8,544 nucleotides of DNA from Oxalobacteraceae bacterium (lineage in GTDB: Bacteria > Pseudomonadota > Gammaproteobacteria > Burkholderiales > Burkholderiaceae_D). Positions within the stretch are counted from its first letter, which is position 1. Each line of letters opens with the position of its first letter. The notes below the pieces were generated by a model. The model had not been told where the DNA came from and searched no databases. It worked only from the letters and a program-made list of their open reading frames with translations. This document shows, one piece after another, positions 1 through 7,210 of this stretch. The DNA lies in the NCBI GenBank assembly GCA_947446335.1, contig CANFGA010000106.1, positions 1 to 8,544 of the forward strand, written 5' to 3'. Made by a program: the position numbers and the translations under genes.

Positions 1-2823
1 CTGGTCCGGAATGTAATGCACCCATTGATAGCCGGGTTCGCCATTGGCCTTGGACATGCGGCGCTCGAATTGCTGGCGCTCGCCGCGCAGCGCGGCGCGA
101 ATGTGCGGTTCATTTTCGAGAAAGAAGGCCTCGCCCATCATGTCTTGCAGCCGGGTGCCGACCAGGTCTTGCGGGCGCTCGCCAAACCATTCCTGATAGC
201 CGATATTGGCGAAGCGGCAGCGCAGGTCGGCCGACCAGTAACCGACCATGCCGGGCACCGCGTCGGTGATGGTGTACAGAAAATGTTCGCGCTCGAGCAT
301 CGTCGCTTCGATCCTGCGCCGTTCGGTGAGATCGTAAAAGGTGGCCAGAAATGCCTGGTCCAGCGCAATCCCGGACACCTCGACATGGCGCACGCTGCCG
401 TCGCGGCACGTCACCGCATGTTCGAAAGGAGGCGTGGCCCGGTTTTGGGTTTCGGCCAGCGCCACTGCCTCGGCCCAGTTGCGCTGCACCCCGGCCCGAT
501 AAAGCGGGTCGGGGCAAGAGCGCAGCCACCACAGATCGATGGTCGGAACGTCTTGCTCGGTATAGCCAAACAGGCGGATGAACTCGGCATTGCGCAGACT
601 GAGGCGCTCGTTTTCCAGCACGCAGATCGCGATCGGCACGCGCAGGATGAAGTTTTCCACCCGCTGGCGGGCCGCTTCCAGGTCCAGCGTGCGCTCTTGC
701 ACCAGCGCTTCCAGGTGATCGCGATGGCGCTGCAGTTCCCGATCGACCTTGCGGCGCTCGGTGATGTCGTAATGCGATGTCAGCGCGAAATCCTGGCCGG
801 CGATCGTGACGATGTTGATGCTGGTGAGCACGGTGAGTGTGTCGCCGCTCTTGGAAAGCAGGGTTTGTTCCAGATTGCGCACGCAGCTTGCGCGATCTGT
901 ACCCGGCATCATGCTCAATGGCGGCAAGCTCTTGCCGATCAGCTCTGCCCTGGTATGGCCGAACAGGTCCAGCCAGGCATCGTTGACATCGACCAGCACC
1001 TGATCGCACCAGCGGGTGAGCACGACCGGCAGCGCGCCCTGATTGAACAACAGCGAGAATTTGGCTTCGCTCGCGCGCAGCGCTTCTTCATTGCTCCTGC
1101 GTTCGGTCTGGTCCATCACGACGCCGCCGATGTGGCGTTCTGGCGGCTGCAGGGCATCGCCGGCGGCTGCATTGGTCAAGCCGGTGCCGGCGATCCAGTG
1201 CACGCTGCCATCGGGCCAGAGCACCCGATACTCGTTGTGGAATTCCTGCAAGGTGTCAGTGGCTTGATTCAGGTCTTTTTGCAACTTGGCAAGATCGTCG
1301 GGATGGATGCGCTGCATGAATTGCGCCAGCGTGAGGACCTCGTTGGATGCGAAACCGAACATTTCCCGGCAGCGCTCCGAGGCATCCACGACATCGGTGC
1401 CGATGACATGTGACCAGGTGCCGAGCTCGGCACTGAGCACCGCCAGCCGCAAATCCTGCTCGCGCGTGGCCAGGTGGGCGGTGCGCTGCACTACCTGTAA
1501 CTCCAATTGATCCCGTTGCAGCGCGAGCGCTGCTTCGGCGCTCTGGCGGTGTGCGATCGCGCGCCACAGCAGCAGGAAAACGCTGACGATGGTGAGCGTG
1601 GCGAAGGTGGCAGAGATCGCCAGCGTCTGAACGATGCGCCGGCTTTCAATCGACCTGCTGGCCCGGCGCGCGTCCAGCAGGCGCTGTTCCTCGGCCTCGA
1701 TCAGGCCAAACTGTGATCGTACCCTGGCCAGGTAGTGCTGATCCAGGGCTGCGGCCATCGTGGCCCGCACCGTGTCCGGATCGGGTTGCTGGTGCTGCTT
1801 GCGGACCATCGCGCTGATATCGTCAGCCATCAGGGCCAGCTGGTCCCGGATGATCAGTTCGGCATCGGCCAGTCGCTGCTGCTGGACCCGATTGTCTGCA
1901 GTGTGTTCCCGCGCCATCAACAGGCTCTGCGTGAGCTGGTCCAGCGCCTGCTGATAGCGCTGCTGATGCCGGGCATCCGCTGTGACGAGATAGCTGCGCT
2001 GGGCCGACTCGGCGTCGAGCAACGCGCCCAGCGATTGCGCCAGTGCCAGCAGCACTTGCCGGGGATGATCTTCCCATCGATCTTCTCTGGACAAGTCGTG
2101 CAGCCGGTCGATGATGATCAATCCCAGCGTCATCTGGGCTGCCAGAGCGATCGCCGTGGCCAGTCGGATCCAATGTGTCAGCCAATTTTGCTGCGAGCGG
2201 GTCAGCACGATGCCGGCGGACAAGAGCAAAAAGCCGGCGGCGGTGTGGACCGCCATGCTGGAACGAACTAGAAGGTAATAATGGACCTGGATGTCGAGCA
2301 GATAGCCAAAGAATGCCAGCAACGCCAGCGACCCGGCCAGCAGCGCTGCACGGCCAGAGGCGCGGCCCAATCTGCTGCCGGCGGCCAGCGCCGCGCCGCA
2401 CAGCGCAAAGCACAAGGCCGTCACCGGCGCCATCCGGGCCGAGGTTTCGGCTGGAATCCGGCGCACGTCGAACAGCATGCTGTCGATGCCAAGATTCCAG
2501 TCGAACAGATCCTGGCTGACGGTGGCTGCACTCAGTAACAGCACCAGCGCGCCCAGCGCCCGGCCCGCATGAGCACACCGTGGGCGTTCCAGGCTGAGGG
2601 CAAACAATGCCAGGCCTGACAGGGCGAAACAGGTGGCGGTATTGAACTTCATCGACGCCAGTCCCGGTAGCACGGTGCGGATCGCCGGGATATCGCGCCA
2701 CCAGCCAAACAGGGCACAGACCCCGAGTCCGATGACCATGCTTGCCAGCACGCGCGACGCCAGCATGGAGTGAACCGGAGCCGGGGCCGCGCTGGTGGCG
2801 GCTGGGTGTGCAGTGTCGCTCAT
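1..2823 (-). CDS. Multi-PAS membrane sensor protein with 7TM and CHASE3-like input (3' end beyond window)
   Basis: The frame is open for 941 codons from the ATG at 2823 to the left edge, so the C-terminus and output domain are missing. Residues 24-238 hold about seven hydrophobic helices (near 24-41, 60-78, 87-103, 132-149, 157-177, 190-208, 218-238). Residues about 240-395 form a hydrophilic helical region with the CHASE3-like signature DAESAQRSYLVT (270-281). An eighth helix lies at about 400-420, followed by a short coiled coil. Four PAS domains follow: about 452-575 (PAS_3-like, with HPDD at 507-510), 583-692, 722-836 and 845 onward. The first three end in the PAC-type motif D-x-T-E-R-R (571, 686, 831). 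The predicted topology puts CHASE3 in the periplasm and the PAS domains in the cytoplasm. It starts 6 bases after the stop of the response-regulator cyclase gene, with no Shine-Dalgarno sequence, so translation is probably coupled. The output could be a histidine kinase or GGDEF/EAL; the response-regulator neighbour favours a kinase, but this is inference. Confidence -1.
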   Translation of the reverse strand, partial: MSDTAHPAATSAAPAPVHSMLASRVLASMVIGLGVCALFGWWRDIPAIRTVLPGLASMKFNTATCFALSGLALFALSLERPRCAHAGRALGALVLLLSAATVSQDLFDWNLGIDSMLFDVRRIPAETSARMAPVTALCFALCGAALAAGSRLGRASGRAALLAGSLALLAFFGYLLDIQVHYYLLVRSSMAVHTAAGFLLLSAGIVLTRSQQNWLTHWIRLATAIALAAQMTLGLIIIDRLHDLSREDRWEDHPRQVLLALAQSLGALLDAESAQRSYLVTADARHQQRYQQALDQLTQSLLMAREHTADNRVQQQRLADAELIIRDQLALMADDISAMVRKQHQQPDPDTVRATMAAALDQHYLARVRSQFGLIEAEEQRLLDARRASRSIESRRIVQTLAISATFATLTIVSVFLLLWRAIAHRQSAEAALALQRDQLELQVVQRTAHLATREQDLRLAVLSAELGTWSHVIGTDVVDASERCREMFGFASNEVLTLAQFMQRIHPDDLAKLQKDLNQATDTLQEFHNEYRVLWPDGSVHWIAGTGLTNAAAGDALQPPERHIGGVVMDQTERRSNEEALRASEAKFSLLFNQGALPVVLTRWCDQVLVDVNDAWLDLFGHTRAELIGKSLPPLSMMPGTDRASCVRNLEQTLLSKSGDTLTVLTSINIVTIAGQDFALTSHYDITERRKVDRELQRHRDHLEALVQERTLDLEAARQRVENFILRVPIAICVLENERLSLRNAEFIRLFGYTEQDVPTIDLWWLRSCPDPLYRAGVQRNWAEAVALAETQNRATPPFEHAVTCRDGSVRHVEVSGIALDQAFLATFYDLTERRRIEATMLEREHFLYTITDAVPGMVGYWSADLRCRFANIGYQEWFGERPQDLVGTRLQDMMGEAFFLENEPHIRAALRGERQQFERRMSKANGEPGYQWVHYIPDQ

Positions 2824-2829
2824 GGTTTG

Positions 2830-3903
2830 CTAGGGCAGCAGGATCATCGTAGCGGCTGCTGCAATCGCCGTTGGCGACCAGCCTGGATCGAGTTTGCCTG
2901 ACTGCATGGCTACCCGGTCGCGACCCTGATGCTTGGCCATGTAAAGTGCCTGATCGGCCAACCCCAACAGGGTTTCTGGCGCTGCGCGCGCTGGCCCGAT
3001 CAGCATGCAAGAGGTGCTTGAGCCCGTTGCTGAATCCGGTTCTGACCCCGCCTCGGCCAGGCGTTCGGCGTCGCCGGCAGTTGTCATGCTGGCCACGCCG
3101 ACGCTGATGGTCACGTGTGGCGCGACCGGCGAATCGCCATGCACCATCGCCAGTTCGCGCACGCAAGCGCACATCCGTTCGGCGATCGTTCGCGCATCTT
3201 GCAAGCCGGTGTGCGGCAATATGACGGCAAATTCTTCACCACCATAGCGGGCGGCCAGATCGCCGGCGCGTTTTGCCATGTCTGCGATGGCCATGGCCAC
3301 TTGGCGCAGGCAGGTATCTCCGACCGGGTGGCCGTGGGCATCGTTGTAACGCTTGAAGTAATCGATGTCGATCATCAGCAGTGACAGCGGCTCGCCGTGC
3401 CGCAGCACGCGCTGCCATTCCAGATGCAAACTGTCGTCGAACGCGCGTCGGTTGGCGATGCCGGTGAGGGCGTCCATCATCGTCAGTCGGCGCAACTGGT
3501 CGCTTTTTTGTTTCAGCGCGAGCTGGGTCTTGACTCTGGCCAGCACCACCGGCGCATTGACCGGCTTGTGGATGAAATCGACGGCGCCCAAGGCCAGCGC
3601 CTGCGTTTCGGAAGCCGTGTCGGCGCAGGAAGTGACAAAAATCACTGGCAATTCGGCGCTGGCCGGATCGGCCTTGAGGGCGGCGCAAGTGGCATGGCCA
3701 CCCAGGCCTGGCATGTCGACATCGAGCAAGATCAGATCGGGCTCATGCCGGGCAACCTGGCGCAACGCTTCTTCGCCGCTGGTAGCAAAATGAATCTTCG
3801 CCACGCCTTCCAGAATCGCGTTGAGCAGACGCAAGCTGGCAGGATCATCGTCGACAATCAACAGTCGAGGTAGCGCAACGGGCTTTTCTTTGGCAGTGTT
3901 CAC
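2830..3903 (-). CDS. Response regulator with diguanylate cyclase output (REC-GGDEF, PleD/WspR type)
   Basis: This is a cytoplasmic two-domain protein of 357 residues that should make cyclic-di-GMP from two GTP when its receiver domain is phosphorylated. With the GTG at 3903 as residue 1, the receiver domain spans about 12-125, with acidic residues D18-D20, phospho-acceptor D61 (in LLDVDMP), T91 and K113. The GGDEF domain spans about 140-335. Its active site is GGEEF at 221-225, and metal-binding DID is at 179-181. An RxxD inhibitory site (RAGD, 212-215) lies five residues before GGEEF, so product feedback inhibition is expected. A Ser/Ala/Glu-rich insertion (about 274-308) sits between the ISVGVA strand and the ADQALY helix, where most family members are shorter. 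There is no ATG start. A TTG at 3909 would add two residues, but GTG at 3903 has the better-spaced AAAGA upstream. It is the first gene of an operon with the multi-PAS sensor, its probable partner. Confidence -1.
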   Translation of the reverse strand: MNTAKEKPVALPRLLIVDDDPASLRLLNAILEGVAKIHFATSGEEALRQVARHEPDLILLDVDMPGLGGHATCAALKADPASAELPVIFVTSCADTASETQALALGAVDFIHKPVNAPVVLARVKTQLALKQKSDQLRRLTMMDALTGIANRRAFDDSLHLEWQRVLRHGEPLSLLMIDIDYFKRYNDAHGHPVGDTCLRQVAMAIADMAKRAGDLAARYGGEEFAVILPHTGLQDARTIAERMCACVRELAMVHGDSPVAPHVTISVGVASMTTAGDAERLAEAGSEPDSATGSSTSCMLIGPARAAPETLLGLADQALYMAKHQGRDRVAMQSGKLDPGWSPTAIAAAATMILLP

Positions 3904-3942
3904 CGACAAATCTTTATGATGGTAAAGTTTATTTCAACAGCG

Positions 3943-3948
3943 AGTATA
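3943..3948 (-). promoter_or_regulatory. Candidate -10 box for the response regulator/sensor operon
   Basis: On the minus strand this reads TATACT, five of six matches to the sigma-70 -10 consensus. It lies about 40 bases before the GTG start, in the AT-rich part of the 176-base gap downstream of the 154-residue hypothetical gene. No good -35 hexamer sits 16-18 bases upstream, so an activator or a different sigma factor may be needed. I saw no riboswitch-like motif or convincing rho-independent terminator in the rest of the gap (3904-4079). Confidence -1.
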
Positions 3949-4079
3949 GGATGTAAACAAGAAAAATGCGCAGGTTTTTATCGGGTAGCCGGCATGCCTG
4001 ATCACTCACTTGCAGTGTCTTGCAATGATGCCTTGTCATGTTGTTCAGGATGCCGATCGGGTGTCTGCAGTTCAGCGTT

Positions 4080-4544
4080 CTAGGCCGGCATGTCGATCAC
4101 ATCGAACGGCGCTGGCATCTGCACCAGAAACGCCAGCGTCGTCGCCACCCGTTCGGCCATGGTTTCACCGTCGCTGTCGAGGATGGCCGCGTGCAAGCCG
4201 GGCAGCGCTTCTTCGATGTCGGCGCTGGCATGGGCGGCGATCAAGAGCGCGACCAGGTCGCCGGGATTGCCATTGCGGCGCATCCGTTCATCGAGCACAC
4301 CGAGCAGCGCGCGCTGCATGCGCGGCGTCGGATTGACGATATGGGCGAATACCGCCGGCGTATTGATGATCGCTGCGCACAACAGGCGTTCGATCTGATC
4401 GGGCGCGGTGTCGGAGGCGATGTCGAAATAGGCGACATCCCAGTGCGTGCGCGCATGGCGGTGGCCTGGCGGAAAAGCGCTGGCGCTGTCGAAGCCGCAG
4501 ATGCGGCTCAGGTGTCTGAGCCAAGCGAGGAAGGTGAGATGCAT
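4080..4544 (-). CDS. Hypothetical protein, 154 residues, unrecognised
   Basis: I do not recognise this family. The frame is preferred over the longer antisense frame because its codons show the strong G/C third-position preference of the neighbouring genes, and because it continues the strand and spacing of the pirin and azoreductase genes. It starts 72 bases after the pirin stop. The ATG at 4544 is the only start near the upstream in-frame stop (TAG at 4554-4556), and there is no clear Shine-Dalgarno sequence. The predicted protein is soluble and mostly helical, with no signal peptide or transmembrane segment. It has a basic His/Arg-rich patch near residues 28-33 (HRHART) and an acidic helical C-terminal half. 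The segment IERLLCAAIINTPAVFAHIV (about 51-70) resembles a packed helical pair. It could be a small regulatory or accessory protein of the azoreductase-pirin transcript, but the sequence does not show a function. Confidence -1.
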   Translation of the reverse strand: MHLTFLAWLRHLSRICGFDSASAFPPGHRHARTHWDVAYFDIASDTAPDQIERLLCAAIINTPAVFAHIVNPTPRMQRALLGVLDERMRRNGNPGDLVALLIAAHASADIEEALPGLHAAILDSDGETMAERVATTLAFLVQMPAPFDVIDMPA

Positions 4545-4616
4545 GACGCGATTCTAACGGAGCAGTTGGCGTCGCAGGGCGGTTTCCGGTGGTTTTTGCG
4601 CGGCACCACCCCCGGT

Positions 4617-5510
4617 TTATCCTTGTTCGCCGAGTCGGCCGGCGCGGAAATCGTCGATCGCCGTGCGTAGCTCGTCTTGCGTATTCATCACGAACGGGCC
4701 GTGCTGCGCGATCGGCTCGCCCAGCGGATGGCCGGCGATCAGGATCACGCGGCTGGCTTCCTGTGCCTCGATGCGCACTCCATCTGCACCCTGGTCATTG
4801 GCCAGGATCGCCATCCGCGCACAAGGCACCGCCTTGCCCTCGACGCTGACTGCGCCGCGATACGTGTAAATGAAGGCGTTGTGGCCGGGCGGTAATTGCT
4901 GGCTGAAGCTGGCGCCAGCGGCCAGCGTGATGTCGAGAAAGATCGGTTCGGTGACTGCGCGCTGCACGCTGCCAATCACGCCGTGGCTCTGCCCGGCGAT
5001 CACCTTCACCGTCGCGCCGTCCACGGTCGCAAATTGCGGCACTTGTTCATGGCTGAAGTCGCGATACCAAGGTTGGCACAGCTTGTCCTTGGCCGGCAGG
5101 TTCAGCCACAGCTGGAAGCCTTCCATCACGCCTTCTTCTTGCTCCGGCATTTCCGAATGGATCACGCCGCGCCCGGCCGTCATCCATTGCAAGCCGCCGC
5201 TGGCGAGCAAGCCTTCATGGCCGGCGCTATCCTTGTGCCGCATGCGCCCGGTCACCATGTAGGAAACGGTTTCGAAACCGCGGTGCGGATGGTCGGGAAA
5301 GCCGGCGATATAGTCGTTGGCCTGATCGCTGCCGAATGCATCGAGCATCAGGAACGGGTCGAGTCGGCGCTGCAGCGTTTGCGTCAACAGGCGGTTGATC
5401 TTCACGCCGGCGCCATCCATCACTGCCTGACCGGCCAATACCCGCTCCACTGTGCGTGCGTGCTGGACCTGATCCGATGTTGGGGTGACTGCCGGGTTGA
5501 TCGTCGTCAT
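4617..5510 (-). CDS. Pirin family protein (bicupin)
   Basis: This is a full-length pirin of 297 residues, cytoplasmic and metal-binding. The N-terminal cupin carries the pirin metal ligands: H74 and H76 in DHPHRGFE, then H118 and E120 in GVIHSE. The conserved QWMTAGRG loop precedes the second pair. The C-terminal pirin domain (about 188-290) has the typical GEPIAQHGPFVMNT stretch at 264-277. Bacterial pirins such as E. coli YhhW have quercetin 2,3-dioxygenase activity, and others act as redox-sensing regulators; which applies here cannot be told from the sequence. The open frame extends 39 codons further upstream, but the ATG at 5510 is chosen because AGGAGA lies five bases before it and the homologous region begins soon after. 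It follows azoR by 82 bases on the same strand. LysR-azoreductase-pirin neighbourhoods are familiar in proteobacteria and suggest a role in quinone or aromatic-compound stress. Confidence -1.
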   Translation of the reverse strand: MTTINPAVTPTSDQVQHARTVERVLAGQAVMDGAGVKINRLLTQTLQRRLDPFLMLDAFGSDQANDYIAGFPDHPHRGFETVSYMVTGRMRHKDSAGHEGLLASGGLQWMTAGRGVIHSEMPEQEEGVMEGFQLWLNLPAKDKLCQPWYRDFSHEQVPQFATVDGATVKVIAGQSHGVIGSVQRAVTEPIFLDITLAAGASFSQQLPPGHNAFIYTYRGAVSVEGKAVPCARMAILANDQGADGVRIEAQEASRVILIAGHPLGEPIAQHGPFVMNTQDELRTAIDDFRAGRLGEQG

Positions 5511-5515
5511 GTGTT

Positions 5516-5521
5516 TCTCCT
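5516..5521 (-). promoter_or_regulatory. Shine-Dalgarno sequence of the pirin gene
   Basis: The minus strand reads AGGAGA, five bases before the ATG at 5510. It is the strongest ribosome binding site in the window, and it decides the pirin start against the longer open frame that begins at 5627. Confidence -1.
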
Positions 5522-5550
5522 GTTGATGTGCAATTTGTAGTGCGTGTGCC

Positions 5551-5571
5551 GCCTCGGGCCTGGCCCGAGGC
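5551..5571. terminator. Hairpin between azoR and pirin genes (terminator-like, no U tract)
   Basis: A perfect 9-bp inverted repeat, GCCTCGGGC (5551-5559) and GCCCGAGGC (5563-5571), encloses a 3-base loop. It lies 21 bases beyond the azoR stop. No run of T follows on either strand, so a classical rho-independent terminator is doubtful. It could act as a partial terminator, an mRNA processing or stability element between the two genes, or a 3' protective hairpin for azoR mRNA. Confidence -1.
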
Positions 5572-5592
5572 ATGCAAGTTGCGTCGATAAAG

Positions 5593-6189
5593 TCAGGCCA
5601 GAACGGCGTTGATCTGGGCTTCGGCATCGGCCTGGGCGCGCAGCACCGCTTCCGGTCCGTAGCCCATCCCTTCGGCGTAGATGAATTGCACGTCCGTCAT
5701 GCCGAGAAAGCCGAGCAGTGTCTTCAGATGCGGCACCTGGCCATCGCTTGCGCCATCGCGGTGCATGCCGCCGCGCGCCAGTGCGACATAGACCTTCTTG
5801 TTTTTCAGCAATCCTTCGGGGCCGGCTTCGGTATAGCGAAACGTGACCTGGGCGCGCGCGATCGCATCGAACCAGCTCTTCAGTTGCACCGTCATGCCGA
5901 AATTGTACATCGGCGAACCCAGCACCAGCACGTCGGCGGCCTGTATCTCGGCGATCAAGACATCGTCTTGCGCCACGCGTGCATGCTGCTGTTCGGTGCG
6001 CTGGTCGGCCGGCGTAAACAGCGCTTGCAGCGCCTTTTCATCGATGATCGGATGCGGCGTGATGGCCAGATCGCGCTTGACCAGAGTGACGTCGTTGGCG
6101 CCAGTGAGACGGGCCACGATGGCATCGGCCAAACGGGTCGATTCGGAACCGGTGCTGCGTGCGCTGGAATTGATTTGCAAGATGTTCAT
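5593..6189 (-). CDS. azoR: FMN-dependent NADH-azoreductase (NADH:quinone oxidoreductase)
   Basis: This is a 198-residue flavodoxin-like protein, close to the length of E. coli AzoR (about 200). It is expected to be a cytosolic FMN homodimer that uses NADH to reduce quinones by two electrons, and azo compounds by cleaving the azo bond. The N-terminal FMN phosphate loop is INSSARSTGSES (6-17). The signature MYNFGMTVQLKSWFDAI (94-110) contains the FMN-contacting MYNF, and ARGG (138-141) is the second flavin loop. The ATG at 6189 has GGAG nine bases upstream. It is divergent from a LysR-type regulator across 109 bases and lies upstream of the pirin gene on the same strand, which suggests LysR-controlled induction by electrophiles or quinones. 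The gene is intact, with nothing anomalous seen. Confidence -1.
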   Translation of the reverse strand: MNILQINSSARSTGSESTRLADAIVARLTGANDVTLVKRDLAITPHPIIDEKALQALFTPADQRTEQQHARVAQDDVLIAEIQAADVLVLGSPMYNFGMTVQLKSWFDAIARAQVTFRYTEAGPEGLLKNKKVYVALARGGMHRDGASDGQVPHLKTLLGFLGMTDVQFIYAEGMGYGPEAVLRAQADAEAQINAVLA

Positions 6190-6298
6190 GTGGGAAAGCT
6201 CCGTCGGTGGGATGGCAATGAACGGACTTTAACAGTTCCAAAAACAATGCAGAAGACGTTAAAATGGATAACATTAAACCATCAGTGGAACAATCTGC
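6190..6298. promoter_or_regulatory. Divergent azoR / LysR-gene control region with candidate LysR operators
   Basis: These 109 bases serve both genes and are more AT-rich than their surroundings. At 6259-6271 there is a T-N11-A motif with TTA/TAA arms, inside a larger imperfect dyad at 6258-6279 (AATG-N5-CATT core). TTTAAC at 6228-6233 and its exact reverse complement GTTAAA at 6258-6263 lie 30 bp apart, three helical turns. Another imperfect dyad is GGACT...AGTTCC (6224-6239). TAAAAT at 6260-6265 could be a -10 for the regulator gene, which would let the regulator repress itself. LysR-type proteins commonly bind T-N11-A sites in such intervals; that these particular sites are used is inference. 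Confidence -1.
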
Positions 6299-7204
6299 AT
6301 GAACGATCTCGATCCCAACGACCTGCTGCTGTTTGCCCGCATCGTCGAATACGGCAGTTTCAGCCGCGCAGCCGAACGGGTCGGCTTGCCAAAATCGACC
6401 TTGTCGCGCCGCATTGCGCTGCTGGAAGCGCGCCTGGGCGAGCGCTTGTTGCAACGGACCACGCGCAAGCTGGCGCTGACCGAATTCGGCGCCAGCTTGC
6501 AAGGCCATGCGCAAAAAGTGGTCGAAGAAGTGGAGGCGGCCGGCGCTCTGGTATTGCATCGCCAATTGGCGCCGAGCGGCTTGCTGCGCATTTCCCTGCC
6601 CGGTGATTTTGCCAATTTTGCGATGGGCAAGGTGTTTTCGACCTTCCTGCAGCGCTATCCCGGTGTCACGCTCGAGCTCGATTTGTCGCCGCGCCGGGTC
6701 GATCTGGTGGCGGAGAATTTCGATCTGGCGATCCGGATGGGTGACATGCCTGACGATGCCATGCTTGTTGCGCGGCGCGTCTCGATCACCAGGCTGGCGC
6801 TGTATGCCTCGCCCGGCTACACCACGCTACGCGGCTTGCCTGAGCATCCCGACGATCTGGTGCGGCACGACTTGCTGTGCCTGCCGCGCAAGGGTAGCCC
6901 GGCACCGTGGGTGCTTACGCGCGGCAAGACGATCTGGGAACGCGCATTGCCGGCGCGCCTGCTGGCCAATTCACCGGAATTGCTGATGCGCATGGCCGCC
7001 ACCGGCGCCGGCATTGCGATCAGTTCCGACCAGTTTGCGCTGCCTTACCTTGCGCGCGGCGAATTGGTGCGGATCTTGCCGGAATGGGATTTGCCACCGA
7101 GTACCGGCTGGGCCGTGTTTCCCGGCCGGCGCCTGATGCCGGCCAAGACGCGCGCCTTCCTCGACTTGATGGAAGAGATGGCAGGCAGCGACGCGCTGCG
7201 TTGA
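6299..7204 (+). CDS. LysR-family transcriptional regulator
   Basis: This is a 301-residue protein of the standard LysR size. The winged helix-turn-helix occupies residues about 6-64. GSFSRAAERVGLPKSTLSRR (19-38) spans the helix-turn-helix, and the wing ends in LLQRTTRKLALTEFG. A linker helix follows (about 65-90). The periplasmic-binding-protein-like effector domain spans about 92-296, with the typical ENFDLAIRMGDMPDD (139-153) and GAGIAISSDQFALPYLARGELVRIL segments. It is the sort of LysR protein often found next to oxidoreductase genes. Being divergent from azoR, its most likely target is the azoR-pirin transcript plus its own promoter, with an electrophilic or quinone-like effector (inference). 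The ATG at 6299 is preceded by GTGGAA about nine bases upstream. Its stop lies six bases from the stop of the convergent psd gene, so the two transcripts must overlap or terminate inside one another. Confidence -1.
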   Translation: MNDLDPNDLLLFARIVEYGSFSRAAERVGLPKSTLSRRIALLEARLGERLLQRTTRKLALTEFGASLQGHAQKVVEEVEAAGALVLHRQLAPSGLLRISLPGDFANFAMGKVFSTFLQRYPGVTLELDLSPRRVDLVAENFDLAIRMGDMPDDAMLVARRVSITRLALYASPGYTTLRGLPEHPDDLVRHDLLCLPRKGSPAPWVLTRGKTIWERALPARLLANSPELLMRMAATGAGIAISSDQFALPYLARGELVRILPEWDLPPSTGWAVFPGRRLMPAKTRAFLDLMEEMAGSDALR

Positions 7205-7210
7205 TGGTGT

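Noticed and set aside
16..1413. 465-codon open frame on the plus strand
   Set aside because: It is the codon-aligned antisense of the multi-PAS sensor, whose minus-strand translation shows clear CHASE3 and PAS motifs. Long antisense frames are expected in GC-rich DNA.
1823..3172. 449-codon open frame on the minus strand
   Set aside because: It overlaps both the sensor and the GGDEF gene in another frame, with Arg/Gly/Pro-rich, motif-free translation.
3904..4079. Possible c-di-GMP riboswitch before the GGDEF operon
   Set aside because: I could find no GEMM-like conserved core or paired stems on the minus strand; only a -10-like box and short TTGCA repeats are present.
4588..4610. GGTGGT/ACCACC inverted repeat just after the pirin stop, as a terminator
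   Set aside because: The stem is only 6 bp with an 11-base loop, and no T run follows on the minus strand.
4038..4670. 210-codon open frame on the plus strand, longer than the minus-strand hypothetical gene
   Set aside because: It overlaps the 3' end of pirin and is codon-aligned antisense to the 154-residue frame. The minus frame has better codon character and fits the gene order.
5572..6606. 344-codon open frame on the plus strand
   Set aside because: It runs antisense to azoR and then across the divergent promoter into the LysR gene out of frame. Both of those genes have unambiguous family motifs.
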